The notes under the pieces were generated by a model. The model had not been told where the DNA came from and did no database searches. It saw only the letters and a list, made by a program, of their open reading frames with translations. The position numbers were made by a program, and so were the translations under genes. Below, piece by piece: positions 1 through 11,190 of a stretch of 64,000 bases of DNA. Positions within the stretch are counted from its first letter, which is position 1. The number at the start of each line of letters is the position of its first letter. This DNA comes from Bremia lactucae (taxonomy: Eukaryota > Oomycota > Peronosporomycetes > Peronosporales > Peronosporaceae). The stretch is taken from NCBI RefSeq assembly GCF_004359215.1, contig NC_090611.1, positions 1,831,992 through 1,895,991 on the forward strand, given 5' to 3'.

Positions 1-390
1 ATGTGATGCACATGGGTGCATTCACATTAGGAGGGATGACGGCTAGCGTCATCCGTTACGCGAGGTATCTAGAAAGATACGCTCGCAATACATATTAGAT
101 GATATCTATAGAGATAACATTTCAATTGGTACAAATAGGTATTTTATATTTAGTTCTATTTAATAAAAATTAGTCTGAAAACCACTTTCTATTTGGTAAG
201 TGCGCACGAGGAGACGGATTACCGCTCCCGTGATGATACTTAACCAGAGTACATAGTGTGTTGGGTGAGGTCGCTTGCACGCCCACCACAACTACCTCAC
301 CGCACGCAAGAGAAGCTGGTCAAACCGCTTCCTCGCTGTGCCCGGGTGTGTGTCTAAGTAGAGCGTGGCCGTATTACGACGTGCCCGCCA
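1..390 (+). mobile_element. Truncated LTR, family A
   Basis: This is the 3' three quarters of an LTR-A copy, cut at its left side by the window edge. It aligns with the complete LTR-A at 44715-45242, sharing the palindromic TGACG block near 34-54, the AT-rich middle and the end motif GACGTGCCCGCC. The terminal TACA seen in other copies is missing at about 390. No primer-binding site or gag follows, so it looks like a solo or 3' LTR. It faces the solo LTR at 898-1451 in inverted orientation. Confidence 0.75.
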
Positions 391-897
391 TATTAGCCAT
401 GGGCTGCGACGTAAACTCCATGGTGGTGATTCGTTGTTCTACCAGGTTAACAGAGCTTTTTGGTCTTGAAAATAGCTCTCGTAACGTTGCACAGCCGCGC
501 TCTCCACTTTCGGCCATCCACTCGACCAACTTTAGCATCTTCCGCGAATAATCGGAGAACCGCCTCCGTTTCTTTATCGCTTAGTTGCGGTAGTAACTCT
601 TACTGGCTTCGAACAGTTTGTTCGGCTGCGTGTCGAAGGTTTTGGCAAACATTCGCTGCGTATAGTTTCGGGCACAGTCTATCGTGGCCAAGTCCAAGTC
701 CTTGTTTTCCGAGTCTTCGGTTATCTAGTGCAGGTAACAGAATATCTTTGGAAAGGTTCATTCCTCTTCTTTATCGCCAAAAATTTGCGGTTGTTCGTCT
801 CGCTCACTCTCCGGAACAGGATCCTTCTTTTCTCCTTCATCTTCGGCTTCGTCTACCTGTGGTGGCAGCAATTTAGTCTCCGTCCTGGCTTCTTCTT

Positions 898-1451
898 TGT
901 AGGCGGGCACGTCGTAATGCGGCCACGCTCTACTTAGACATACACCCTATCACAGCGAGGAAGCGGTTTAACCAGCTTCTCTTGCGTGCAGTGAGGTAGT
1001 TGCGGTGGGCGCGTTAGCGACCTCACCCAACACAAATAAGTACTGTGATTAAGAGTCGTCACGGGAGCGGTAATTCGGCTCCTCGTGCGCACTTATCAAG
1101 TAGGAAGTGGTATTCAGACTGATTTATATTTAATAGAATTAAATATAAATACCTATTTTTACCAATCAAAATGACATCTCTATAGATATCATTTAATATG
1201 TATTGCGAGCATATCTTTATAGATACCTCGCGTAACGGATGACGCTAGCCGTCATCACGGATGACGCTGGGCGTCATCCCTCCTAATGTGAATGCACCCA
1301 TGTGCATCACATACACAAGGGTTGGTCACAAATGTGCACCACACCCGAGTGCTGGGTCTAATTACTATTATTTTGTAATTCACCATTCTTAAGCACACCA
1401 AGTGTACTTATCGGGGACTGTGTAACATTAGGGCAACTTTAGCCCATTACA
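898..1451 (-). mobile_element. Solo LTR, family A, with TTCTT target duplication
   Basis: The 554-bp copy runs from TGTAGGCGGGCAC at 898 to ATTACA at 1451, so it is an LTR-A in minus orientation. It is flanked on both sides by TTCTT (893-897 and 1452-1456), a perfect 5-bp target-site duplication of the kind Ty3/Gypsy integrases make. No internal sequence is present, so it is a solo LTR left by LTR-LTR recombination. It is longer than the other copies because the palindromic TGACG block at 1237-1279 is present twice. Confidence 0.9.
1237..1279. promoter_or_regulatory. Duplicated TGACG/CGTCA palindrome in LTR-A
   Basis: Two imperfect palindromes stand side by side, each built from arms GGATGACGC and GCGTCATCC around a 3-bp centre. 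Other LTR-A copies have one unit: about 34-54, 12078-12098 and 44882-44902. TGACG is the half site recognised by many bZIP (ATF/CREB-type) factors, so this may be a promoter element of the retrotransposon. That role is inference; a hairpin function in RNA is equally possible. Confidence 0.4.
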
Positions 1452-1761
1452 TTCTTCGTCGTCGTTTCGGTGCCCCGCTTCCGTCTGCAGTGGCCCTTGT
1501 TCGGTCAGTCGGTCTCCCTTGCCTTTGTTGGAGTCAGAGTCGTCACTCTCTTCGTCCATGCGCCTCTTCATTTCCGCATGCTGTTCCGGCATGTAGGTGT
1601 CCTCTTCTTCACGCGATGGTTGCCCCGGATCCCCCACCTTCGCAGGTTCCCCAGGCGGCTTCGTTGCCGGAGATTCCCCCTGTCGCTGCATGAAGTCGGA
1701 TGTCTTAGGGACACAACCGTCTTGCTCCAAAGAAGAAATAAGCCACGATGTCAATTGTTTC

Positions 1762-2246
1762 TGTAGCGGAGCTACCTCGCTCCTAAAGTCAGAGGAAGAC
1801 TTTCAGACTCAGAGAGTCACGTAGTTCTATTGAATTAATGGGTTTAACAACTCAGGGAGTCGTACAAGCTATTAAAGCTTAAGGAATCCTAGTTCAAGGG
1901 AGTCAGGGGTTCGTAGAACCAAGTGGCATTTCGTGCCCAAGAGGATATACCTTTGAAAGGCTTCTATCTCTTACAGATCAATGCGCAAGCCTTAGAAAGG
2001 CACTTAACGCTTTAAGATCAAAAAAAGGAACTGAAATTTATTTAATTATTTAAATCTAAAAACTTACCTAGCTAATTAAAAATAGATTTTGGCTGCCAGA
2101 TTTATATCTGGCGGCGACCACATTTATTACCCATAATAAATGGGATTTAAGTAACTAACTATTTTAAAATTAGATAAAAGGGTATTTTACCCATAAAGTA
2201 AATGTACCACAACAACGGTTCTCCAACCGATGTGTGCCCCATTGCA
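1762..2246 (-). mobile_element. Solo LTR, family D
   Basis: This is an LTR-D copy in minus orientation, from TGTAGCGGAGCTAC at 1762 to CCCCATTGCA at 2246. It aligns over its length with 57585-58068 and, inverted, with 27370-27835. The flanks are GTTTC (1757-1761) and GTTTT (2247-2251), a possible target duplication with one mismatch. No internal sequence lies on either side, which fits a solo LTR. Confidence 0.8.
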
Positions 2247-2580
2247 GTTTTCAAACTGAAGTCCGGATCTCCTTCGGTACCTTTCTCGATTGTGTTGCCA
2301 AAAAAAGTCACACAAGTTAATTGAGTTTGTGTCTAACGACGTTTTTCTTTTTGGTACTTTTTATCCCGAAGTTACAAAGTCATTTTGCCAAGATTTAAGC
2401 ACTTGCTCTCTGTTGCTGGCGGTCATTAGCTAATTACCCAAGCATTTTACAGAACACATCTTGCATCTCCCGGTATTCAATATTTTAATATAAAAATCTT
2501 TTTATTGAATTGGATTAGGACCAGGAGAGTTTCCCTTTTTAGTATCTTTGTCAGATTATTTCTTGCTACGCTGGAACTTT
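2247..2580. other. Intergenic region 3' of the topoisomerase gene
   Basis: This is AT-rich, non-repetitive sequence between LTR-D and the stop codon of the topoisomerase II gene. It should hold the 3' UTR of that gene. I see no ORF, repeat or structured RNA in it. Confidence 0.5.
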
Positions 2581-5500
2581 CTATTCAAAATCACTATCGT
2601 CTGCGTCATCCTCTAGAGCAGAGCTTTCTTCCTTGTTATTTTCATCATTGTCCTCATCGCTTGAGCCTTCATCGTATACAATGCGCTTATGCGTACGAAG
2701 TTCACGCTTAGGACGCGAGGCCACTGGGGAGGGGGTAGAAGCACCGCCACTGTTTTCGTCCATATATTTTAATTCATCATCCTCTAAAGATGATGCCTTA
2801 ACGTTTTTCTTAATAGGCGCGTCTTTCTTGATTGAAGGTGTTTTCTTAGTCGTAGCTTCTTTTCTGGTTGCGGCTTTCTTCTTAGTAGTAACTTCCTTTT
2901 TGGTTGAAGCTGCCTTTTTAAGAGTTGCCGCCTTTTTCGATTCTGCCTTTTTAGTTGCCGCATTCGATTTTACAAAAGCGGACTTCTTGTCAATATCGTC
3001 CGACTCCATAGCAAACACGTCATCCTTGTCATCCTTATCATAGGTCTGTTCACCAGGAGAGCTAACAAACGTTTTGGTCGTAGCGGGCTTGGATGGGCGT
3101 TTTAAGCTGGAGGAGGTTCCCACGTTTTTGTTAGATACTTTGAATCTTCGAGCTAGCCGCTCGGCCAACGATAAATCTTCCATATCCGCTTCGTTGTCTT
3201 CCTTAGCAGTTGGTGGCTCGTCTATCTTTTCTAAAAATGACGTTATGGTGCCCGACTTAGCACCAGCCGCCTTGTTTTCCTTTGTGCCGTTAATCTTGCG
3301 TGCAAGAGGTTCCTTCTTTGCAGGTCGCTTTACAGCAGTGTTCGACTTTTTACGCGACGTCTGTGAGCCTGCAACTTCAAAGTCTGAGTCATCATCGTCT
3401 CCATCGTCATCGCTTTTTCGCTTCCTCTTTTTCACAGCAGGCTTCTTGCCTCTGCCACCCCTTTTCTGTGGCGTATGCGACAAGATCCTCTCGCGCTCTG
3501 CTTCAGTTTCGACGAGCATTTTCTCGAGCGCATCTAAGTCTGTGAGCCACAAATTTTGCTCTGTTCTGCCTTCAAGGACAGAATACTCCTGTTTACGCTC
3601 CTCGAGTTCCGCACGCAGGCTGTCGACACGTTCTTTCGTCAAGCTCCAAATTCGCATTGAAAGTAGATAGTCGTAGCCTCTATTGGCGTCAACCGCGGTA
3701 GATTCCTCGTCATTAGACTCGTTCGAGTCCTCATTGTCAGTCTTTTTTTTCGACTTTGGCGCAATCGGATCATAGCCCTCTACAGCCAACTCTTCTAGCA
3801 ATTCTGCTTTTTTACGGTTGTTTACAACCAATTTGCCTTCAACAACAGAAAGAACAAAACGAGCCTTGTTTGAGAGGAGCTTGATCTGATCTTGCAATTT
3901 ATAAAGCATTGCTTTCTTCCGAAGCTGGTAATATTCCAATCGAATTGCGTAGAATTCTTCCATAATTTGGTTTGGGCTCTCGTACTTCTTGATGCGTCCC
4001 GATGCATCAAATAGGTGCATGTTGGAGGTAGACAACGATGATTCTAACTTGAATTTTTTTACAATGCCACCCGGAGCCTTTGCAATATCACTTAGCGCTT
4101 TAGGTTCCATCGTAATTGTAAATAGCACCTTGACGTCGGTATGATTTTCCTTGAAGTCTTTGATAGTACAGGAATCAAGCAGACCCTCCAAAAATTGCTT
4201 GTACGTCTGGGTCCACGTCTTAACGGGTAGCTCAGAGATCACCAATGTGCTGTCATCCGTCACTTCGTAAAGACCCTGAACGATGTAATTACTGCTATCA
4301 GTTCCACGCGAATTAGCCTTTTCAAGAATATGACCTGTAAATCCGCGATACCATGGAGTAAGAGAATTCATTTCTTCTCCCTTAAGCCTTTGGCGCAGGC
4401 CCTTGATAATATCGAGAGGATTATAGTTTGGAACAGAGCTAGACCAACCCGTTCCGATACCGTCGCTACCATTGACAAGTACCATAGGAATAATCGGAAT
4501 ATACCATTCCGGTTCAATTGATTGTCCGTCTTCACTTAAATACTTTAGGCAGTCATTGTCCAGAGGATCGTAAAGGACGCGAGTCATTTGCTCTAAGTTG
4601 GTGAAAATATAACGAGCACTGGCCGCATCCTTGCCACCCATCAAACGAGTACCAAATTGTCCGATCGGGGACAACAGATGAATATTATTGCTTCCAACGA
4701 AGTCTTGCGCCATATTGACGATACAGCCCTGCAGGCTCTGCTCACCATGATGGTATGCAGAGTGCTCAGACACATAACCAGCTAGCTGCGCCACTTTAAG
4801 CTCCGACTATATCAAAAAGTAGAACAAAAGTGTAAATCGCAATTGACTTTTGCCAAAATAGCTCGCAAATGTTGCTTACTCGAAGATTACGTTTGAAACA
4901 GCTGAAAAGCACCTTGCGCTGGGATGGCTTGAATCCATCCATGACGCTAGGAATTGACCGAATATTATCTGCCATGGAGAAAAGTATAAGCTCCTTGTTG
5001 ACAAACCTAACGGATACAGATAGACGAATATTTTGGTCAGATCAGTCAGATGCATAATTAAATATTATAACATACTCTGTGTAGCCCATTTCATCGACAT
5101 CGTAATCCACATAGGTACCAGGCTCATAGCCTCGAAGCCAATCTTTGCGATCTTCAACACGCTTTTTCGAAAATGCCATGTCAATGACATCCGCATCTCC
5201 ATCTCCATCGTACGTAAACCCAATTTGATGAGTCTGCAAATCCGAGAAATATTCTTTGGTTTCTGCGGCCGTACTCGTACCAAGACCCTTATAGTATTTT
5301 ATCACCCAGCCACGTCCCTGGTTGGTTCTTTCACGCCATGCGTTATATTCTGGCATTGTGTAAAAGACTTTTTTTGTTCGGCCCTTTGTACACTTGACGA
5401 TTGGAGTGATAAACTCTTGCAAAAAGCCGTCTACGTGCAGAAGCGACGGCCAAAAGTGGTGAATGAGATTAATGACGAGACCTTTGATATGACTACCATC

Positions 5501-7625
5501 GTGATCTTGATCGGCCATTATCATCAAGTGCCCGTAACGCAAACCTTTAGTGGACTCGTACGTCTGACCATACTTAAGACCAAGAATCTTGACTACGTTT
5601 TGAATTTCTTCATTCTTCAAAATCTGGGAGTGACTTGCTTCGCGAACGTTCAGCATTTTACCTCGTAAAGGAAAGACTCCGTAATAGTCTCGGCCAACAA
5701 CGGCAAGACCGCCTACGGCCACTGTTTTGGCCGAATCTCCTTCTGTAACAATCAAGGTACAGTCCTTGCTTTTCGCAGTACCCGCGTGATTTGCGTCGTC
5801 CAATTTCGGAATACCGGTAAGGCGCGAACGCTTGCCACCGCCACCTCCTTTGCGCCGCAGCTCTGCAGTTTGCTTAAATGCAGCAAACGACAGAATTTTC
5901 TCGACAAGGCCGCTCTTCTCCAATTGTTTCAAAAACTTTTCGCTGAGATTAAATGTAGACCCAAAACTGTTGGCTCGTGTTGTCAGTGTTTCTTTTGTCT
6001 ATGTTTAGGGAATGAAAACAATGATATCGAATGTAAGTGAATGAACAGTGCCATCCACGACATAAAAGTGTACCTGGGAATCAAATGCGGGATTATCAAC
6101 AAGCGCGCTCACGTAGACCGACATGTGATTTTTTATGTAGTTTGGCTTTACAGCCTCGCCTTTGTTCTTCTTCTTTAGGACACTCACGAGTTTTGTCGTG
6201 ATCTGGTCCACAATATACGACACATGCTGGCCACCTTTTAACGTACAAATGCCATTGACAAAGCTCACTTGCTGAAACCCGTCTTCACTCAATCCAACGC
6301 CAACCTGCCAGCGGTCGTCTGGCTTCTCAAATATCACCCCATTCTTGGTGACGTTTGACGGCTTGGTCTTAGCGACCTTGATTTTCGAAAGTTTTCCTTC
6401 GCTGTAGTCATCATCGTCGTCCTTGATCTCGTCTGAATGCGAGTCCTCCCCATCCTTTGCCTCTGGAGCAAATCCATGAGGTCCGGGATATAGCGCAACA
6501 TACTGCGGGAACGATTTAATATCGATCTTTTCAGCGTTCAAATAAACATTGAGGCCCTTTCCAGAGACGCCTGCAACGTCGTACACGCGTTTCTTAAACA
6601 GCGATACAATGTCATCGTTGAGGAACTCGAGCTTAAAGCGCTTTAAATCAGGCTTGAACGAAATGCATGTAAAATCCTTTTGAGCCCACTTGGTGATCGA
6701 GGGTGGGTTCTTCTTGCCCATATTGTGCTCAAAAACCTGTTTGTACCGCTGTTTCGTGCTAGAATCTGCCGTCTCAACCACAAATTCGTTCGAGAAAATA
6801 TTTGCAAGCTTGGCTCCGTATCCATTTCGTCCACCTGTTGTCTTTTTCTTTTGGTCATCAAAGTTACTGCCTGTGAGCAAGTGGCCAAAGATCAGCTCTG
6901 GTACGTACACCTTGTGTTCTTTATGAAGTACAATCGGAATGCCTTTGCCATTGTTCCAGACAGAAATTTCATTCTTCTCGACGTCAATGGTTACCTTGAG
7001 CGTATTCATGGACTTGTCTCGTTGCTTGTTATCGCACGCATTGACGATGATCTCGTCAAAAATCTTGTACAGCCCAGGCACGTAATTGATCTTCTTCAAA
7101 CACATTCGCTTGTTCTCGTCGTCAAAAATCCACATGTTTTGTTCTACGTGCTCAATCGAACCCACATAGGTATCGGGACGCAGTAGAATGTGCTCTAGCT
7201 GCGTCTTCTTTTGGTAAATTTGTTCGATACTCTGCTTCGAAGTATCCTCAGCATTGGCGCTGGCCATTATCTCGTCCTCGCTGTCATTTATATCAAAGGT
7301 AGAGCTTGCAGCACCCGAGACATCGCTGTCTGAGGCATCACTCATCTTCTTCTTTTTCTTAATGGGCATCTTTGCCTTCTTACTTTGTGCCTTCTTGATG
7401 CCGGCTGTAACTTTACCTGTTGGTCTAGCAATTTTTTTCACACCTGCTTTCTTGCTTTTACTGACCGCTGTCATCATAACCTAGTCATGTTTCAAGTAGC
7501 AAAAGGTCGAATACCATACATGAGTCATTATGCAATGTAATCATTATCGAAAGACACAGCCAACGCGGAAGCGATTGGCGCGTAAAGTGAGTAGCAAGAC
7601 ATACATCATCTTCGGAATCGCTCAT
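2581..7625 (-). CDS. TOP2: DNA topoisomerase II (five exons)
   Basis: A type IIA topoisomerase that passes one DNA duplex through another, acting in the nucleus in replication and chromosome segregation. Exons on the minus strand: 7605-7625, 6074-7480, 5076-5998, 4880-5006, 2581-4806. Introns are 124, 75, 69 and 73 bp, all GT-AG, and the joined frame encodes 1,567 aa. The first exon (MSDSEDD) is inferred from a GTATGT donor and a TAG acceptor; without it, ATG at 7477 is the start and an in-frame TAG lies just upstream. Visible in order: a Lys-rich N-terminus; the GHKL ATPase with EIIVNACDN near residue 150 and GRNGYGAK near 225; the Toprim residues EGDS near 562 and DQDHDG near 639; the breakage domain with YHHGE and catalytic Tyr about 892 in SARYIFT; a long Lys/Glu/Asp-rich tail with KK-A/T repeats. 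An Asp-rich insertion sits in the transducer domain. The reading frame is intact. Confidence 0.97.
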
Positions 7626-7699
7626 TGCTACAACGGCGTCAGTAGCTACGGGTGAAGTAGAGCAGTCACTGCTTGCTTATTGCAGTGCAAAATGTTAGG

Positions 7700-7707
7700 T
7701 GACGTCA
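7700..7707. promoter_or_regulatory. CRE-like TGACGTCA palindrome upstream of TOP2
   Basis: A perfect 8-bp bZIP consensus palindrome lies about 75 bp upstream of the proposed ATG at 7625. The position suits a proximal promoter element, but an 8-bp match can occur by chance and nothing else confirms it. Confidence 0.3.
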
Positions 7708-8745
7708 GCCAAGTGAAAGGTGACAGAAAAAACCTCGGCAAGGTATCTCGCGCTGTTGATTTATCTGGCGACACCTCAAAAAGATGGACCTTTTTATTAC
7801 TCCGCCAGCATTGTGAAGTGACTATTTATTAAGTACACGAGGTTTAATAAGAATGCGCCAGATCGCATTGGAATGGCTACAATTTGACAAAAATCAAATC
7901 CGTGCCACGATCATCTTAGATGCAATATATTGCATAAAACGATGCTACAAGGGGCTACTCCCCATTATCACGGAATAGCAAGCGTATTCAAGTATTGTCA
8001 CCGACCGCGGCTAATACTAAAGTATGATCAAGCTTATTAGGAAATTGTGATGCAGGAGCAGCATTCAAGGTTCGCGCTGGCCCAATGGAAACGCTCAACT
8101 GAATAGCCATACTTGCCCACATCAAAAGGATACTCTAAGGCTAGTTCATTGATCCAAATGACTGGAAAACGTTAAGGTTTTCGACCCAATCAATTTTCCA
8201 AGATTCACATACTGTCATAAATTAAAACCACAATTGTTTCTCATAGCTGATATCGCCAGTGATGCGTCCGCAATTTCCAATCTTAAAAAGAGTCGTTCAA
8301 GAGCGCTTTTAGTGCCCCTCTTCACACTTCCCATGACTCGTCAGATTTGCAGCTTAGTCTTATTTTTGTTTCCTTGATCACATTTTGACTTTCATTAGAT
8401 AAGGAAATTTGTTGCATCGACCTTAAGAGTACCACTCATCTGCTAACGTTTTACGGAATACTCAGTCTCAGCATTCACATCAACGCGTAATTTTTTTATT
8501 TTCCACATGAGCTATTGTAAAACAACCGTTGGAGCGTCTGATAATTACAATAGTAGCAACACGATAACACGATCCAGCGGATTATCTTGAATAACTCTGC
8601 TTCATTAAGCACAAATTGCGAGATCTATGTGAAAGGCAATTGATGAACCGAGCAAGTAGTAGATCAGATTTACTCTAAATCATCACGACCAAGTGACCAA
8701 AGTCAAGTGTTCATGACTCAGTCAGTGGCTCAGGTAAGTAGTACC
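7708..8745. other. Intergenic region between TOP2 and the SMG9-like gene
   Basis: About 1 kb of AT-rich, apparently single-copy DNA. It should contain the TOP2 promoter at its left end and the 3' UTR of the SMG9-like gene at its right end. I find no ORF of note, no LTR fragment and no RNA gene. Confidence 0.5.
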
Positions 8746-10354
8746 TCACTGGTGGTCCCGCGATGAGGCATATTCGGCCGTGAAGCAGCTGGCCTTGCGC
8801 AAAGCCTCAAACACACGAGAAGCATTGCTTAGCCATTCGCGCAACGTGAGCGCATGCGGTAGTGTCTTTGATGCGGCGTTTTTCACAGTTACCGGAAAAG
8901 TAAATGATGGAGAGCTCGGCAAACTCAGGACAAAGCGCCGAAAATCTTCAGCAACCTCATCAAATTCCGAATATTTGCTAGATCTCCTTTTTGTATTGCG
9001 ATCAATCTCTATTTTGTGTCCAGACGTAGGAGATGCCGACGATAGTTGCACGTGAGTTTTTATGTCTTTGCGAATTGATTGCTGTTGCTGGCACGGAAAA
9101 ACAAAATATGCCACGTTTTGGACGTATTTATCGGTGTCGGCTGAAGAACTATAGCTCGACACTTTGTGTGGCACACGAACTAGCGCCTGGGACCACGCGG
9201 CTTCGAGTGCACGCTCGTGAGCTGACAACAGCTCATTTTCGCGGTATAATAACTCGGAATCTGCCATATTGTTAGCCACATAAAGCAGCTGGGCTGCATG
9301 TCTGTGATTATTTCCAGTCACGCTTGGTAGTCGGCACTGAGTCATTTTAAGATCAATAATTCGTAAAAGTTCATTTACAGATACTTGGTAGGCCAAATCG
9401 TCATGAACAAGTACCACATAGTGGCAGATTGCGCATAAGAAGACTGCAAGCTGGTACGATACAATTTCGACTTGTTGATCAGGCGAGAGGGCCCCATATC
9501 GGTGCGCGTCATTCCGATCCAATAAATCTACCAGCATTGAGCTGCTAAGTAATGGCTGCGAGTCTAACAAGACGGTCGGGTGGCCTGCTCCGCCAATCAG
9601 TGAAATAGCGAGATCAACGCCAGTCGTGCCATAACGATCCAATGCTAAAGCTTCAACACGTTGCGTCAAGTCAACCTCCTTTTCGCTTGCCTTCTTCTCC
9701 TGCAATAATGAAAGAATTGTGGACTTGCCCACTCCTTCCAAACCTAATACTCCAACAACCGTAAAATTCTCGAGCTCCAGGCAACTTCCTAATTTTATCG
9801 ATAAGTCCGTGGCAAATTGCATTTGAGGAGTAATAAGCTTAACACGGGTAAGTGGAGGCACGGTCTTCGTTTGTTGGACCGAAGACGGATGATGAGGTCG
9901 AAGAAATACAGAAGAGGTGTCATTGTCGTTGTGTCGATCCAAAGTTTTTGATCTGGTGTTATTGTGGCTTTCTCGGTCTGAGACGTAAAGGCTGCTGCGT
10001 TTGTGGGCATCGGGTTCGTAGAGGACTCCAGTGGACCCCAACGTACCACCTGAGAGCGGACGAAGTAGTATAGAAGGGGTCTTGGTCATTGCGGCAGATG
10101 AAAGAGGGCCAGATGCTCCTACAGCGCGACCACGGGACCGAGACACGCGCGTGAGGTTAGAGACCGAGCTCGTGCCAGCTCGAGACGAAACTCCTTGGGC
10201 TGTCGAGCTGCTTCCGATGCGACGATTAGTGCTGCTTCGCTGCATTGATGTGAGAGGGCAATGTATTGTGAATGTCAATGGACGTGACGATAATTGAGCG
10301 GTCAATTTTACTAACCTTCTGGCGCTGCTTTTGCGGCGTGTTTTCGCGATCCAT
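8746..10354 (-). CDS. SMG9: SMG9-like subunit of the nonsense-mediated decay kinase complex
   Basis: SMG9 pairs with SMG8 to bind and regulate the SMG1 kinase that phosphorylates UPF1 in nonsense-mediated mRNA decay. Two exons: 10316-10354 (13 codons, MDRENTPQKQRQK) and 8746-10239, split by a 76-bp intron with GTTAGT donor and TGCAG acceptor, giving 510 aa. The frame is also open through the intron, so an unspliced start at 10305 is possible but gives a less natural N-terminus. Residues 1-140 are Ser/Arg/Thr-rich and probably disordered. The conserved G-like domain follows: RVKL near 145, the Walker A GLEGVGKST at about 179-187, and TVLLDSQPLLS near 236-246, where SMG9 proteins carry FLDTQP. 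A long helical region comes next, with an insertion of about 90 residues of low similarity. The length is close to human SMG9 (520 aa). The identification rests on these motifs and their order, not on a database search. Confidence 0.9.
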
Positions 10355-10388
10355 TGTTGTGTTGAGATTGAGGCATATGGTTGAGGTG

Positions 10389-10406
10389 CTTTTTAAAAAT
10401 GACTCG
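10389..10406 (-). promoter_or_regulatory. Candidate oomycete Inr of the SMG9-like gene
   Basis: On the minus strand this reads CGAGTCATTTTTAAAAAG, about 40 bp upstream of the ATG at 10354. It resembles the oomycete initiator (GCTCATTYYNNNWTTT-like), the usual core promoter in this group. The match is imperfect at the GCTC end. Confidence 0.3.
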
Positions 10407-10679
10407 GTTTTACTATTTCAATAAATCAGTGGCTGGAGAAATAAATCCTATAAAAATTCTTCTATTATTGTCGATTTCAAGGAAAATCCAAATTTTGCGT
10501 TTTCTCTGCGTTTACTTTTTGGCAGTTTTCCACCCTAAGAACACCAAGGTATTTGCTGAACGCGTCTGTGACTTAATCCTGACGTTGAACTTTACGCGGA
10601 AAAGTTCACTGCTTTCTTCAGAGTCGTCAACTCCTTGTTGAATCGCAGTAAATGTACCAGCCTTCGGGTTCTATGAAAC
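10407..10679. other. Intergenic region upstream of the SMG9-like gene
   Basis: AT-rich sequence between the SMG9-like promoter and the first LTR of element E1. An 86-codon plus-strand ORF (10381-10641) begins in it, but it overlaps the promoter region, has no recognisable motif and is probably chance. Confidence 0.4.
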
Positions 10680-11085
10680 GAAAAAAGCAAAGAAGTACTT
10701 ATAATTATGTTTACTAAGTATTTGACTTAAATAGTTCCAATATTACCAAATCTGGCAATATTGATGCAATAAGACATTAGTCGTATTGATTGGTTGATTC
10801 AAATTTAACTCAACTCCGCCAACCTTATAAGACACGATTGTGCGGTGCGCAAGGAGGAAAAATAAACAGCTTGTTATTAATATAATAAGTTCAGTAGTAG
10901 ATAGAAGATCTTCACGCAGGAAACTAAATATATTAATACAGTTTTTACTTTTCTCTATTTTAAAGCCTTAGTCTAGACCCTTATAGCTAAGCCCCCTTAG
11001 TTTCATAGAAACATTCCTCTGTACTCTTGTGTACGTGAAGTTTCGATGCACGTAACTTACACTGCAATCAGTGTAAGGTTAACGT
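10680..11085 (+). mobile_element. 5' LTR of element E1 (family E, truncated)
   Basis: The sequence aligns with the reverse complement of LTR-E 37933-38444: shared landmarks are the TATTACCAAAT box, CACGATTGTG, GTTATTAATATAATAA and TAGATAGAAGAT. Both ends are eroded: the TGTAAC start and about 50 bp at the 3' end are missing. It stands directly upstream of the E1 gag in the same orientation, as a 5' LTR should. Boundaries are approximate. Confidence 0.65.
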
Positions 11086-11190
11086 GTTGGATAAAGAAGG
11101 AAGGAGCTTTCCAGCCCCCCAAAAATGTTATCACGCCACGCGTGAAGGATTTACTCGTTTGAGTGCCTTGAATGGAGACCGATCGAACGA

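Larger units (their letters stand above)
758..1691 (-). pseudogene. Unrecognised acidic ORF split by a solo LTR
   Basis: Reading the minus strand from ATG at 1691, a frame rich in Glu, Asp, Lys and Pro runs to the LTR-A insertion at 1451. If the LTR (898-1451) and one 5-bp target duplication are set aside, the same frame continues without a stop to a TGA at 758-760, giving about 124 codons. The frame therefore matches on both sides of the insertion, which suggests it was open when the LTR arrived. There is no signal peptide, zinc knuckle or other motif that I recognise. It might be a gag-like piece of another retroelement or a small host protein; I cannot tell which. The frame is also open for some 20 codons upstream of the ATG. 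The rest of the unique stretch, 391-757, contains only stop-rich frames. Confidence 0.4.

Noticed and set aside
1..1330. The inverted arms 1-390 and 898-1451 as a DNA transposon with terminal inverted repeats
   Set aside because: Both arms are complete or partial LTR-A copies, one with its own target duplication; they are two separate LTRs in opposite orientation.
3074..3670. A 198-codon plus-strand ORF opposite TOP2
   Set aside because: It mirrors the Lys/Glu/Asp-rich TOP2 tail in the opposite strand (Ser/Phe-rich translation) and has no independent motif.
5033..5668. A 211-codon plus-strand ORF opposite TOP2
   Set aside because: It lies on the complement of the Toprim exon and spans a TOP2 intron; shadow of a conserved gene.
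10381..10641. An 86-codon plus-strand ORF upstream of the SMG9-like gene
   Set aside because: AT-rich, no motif, overlaps the likely promoter; probably chance.
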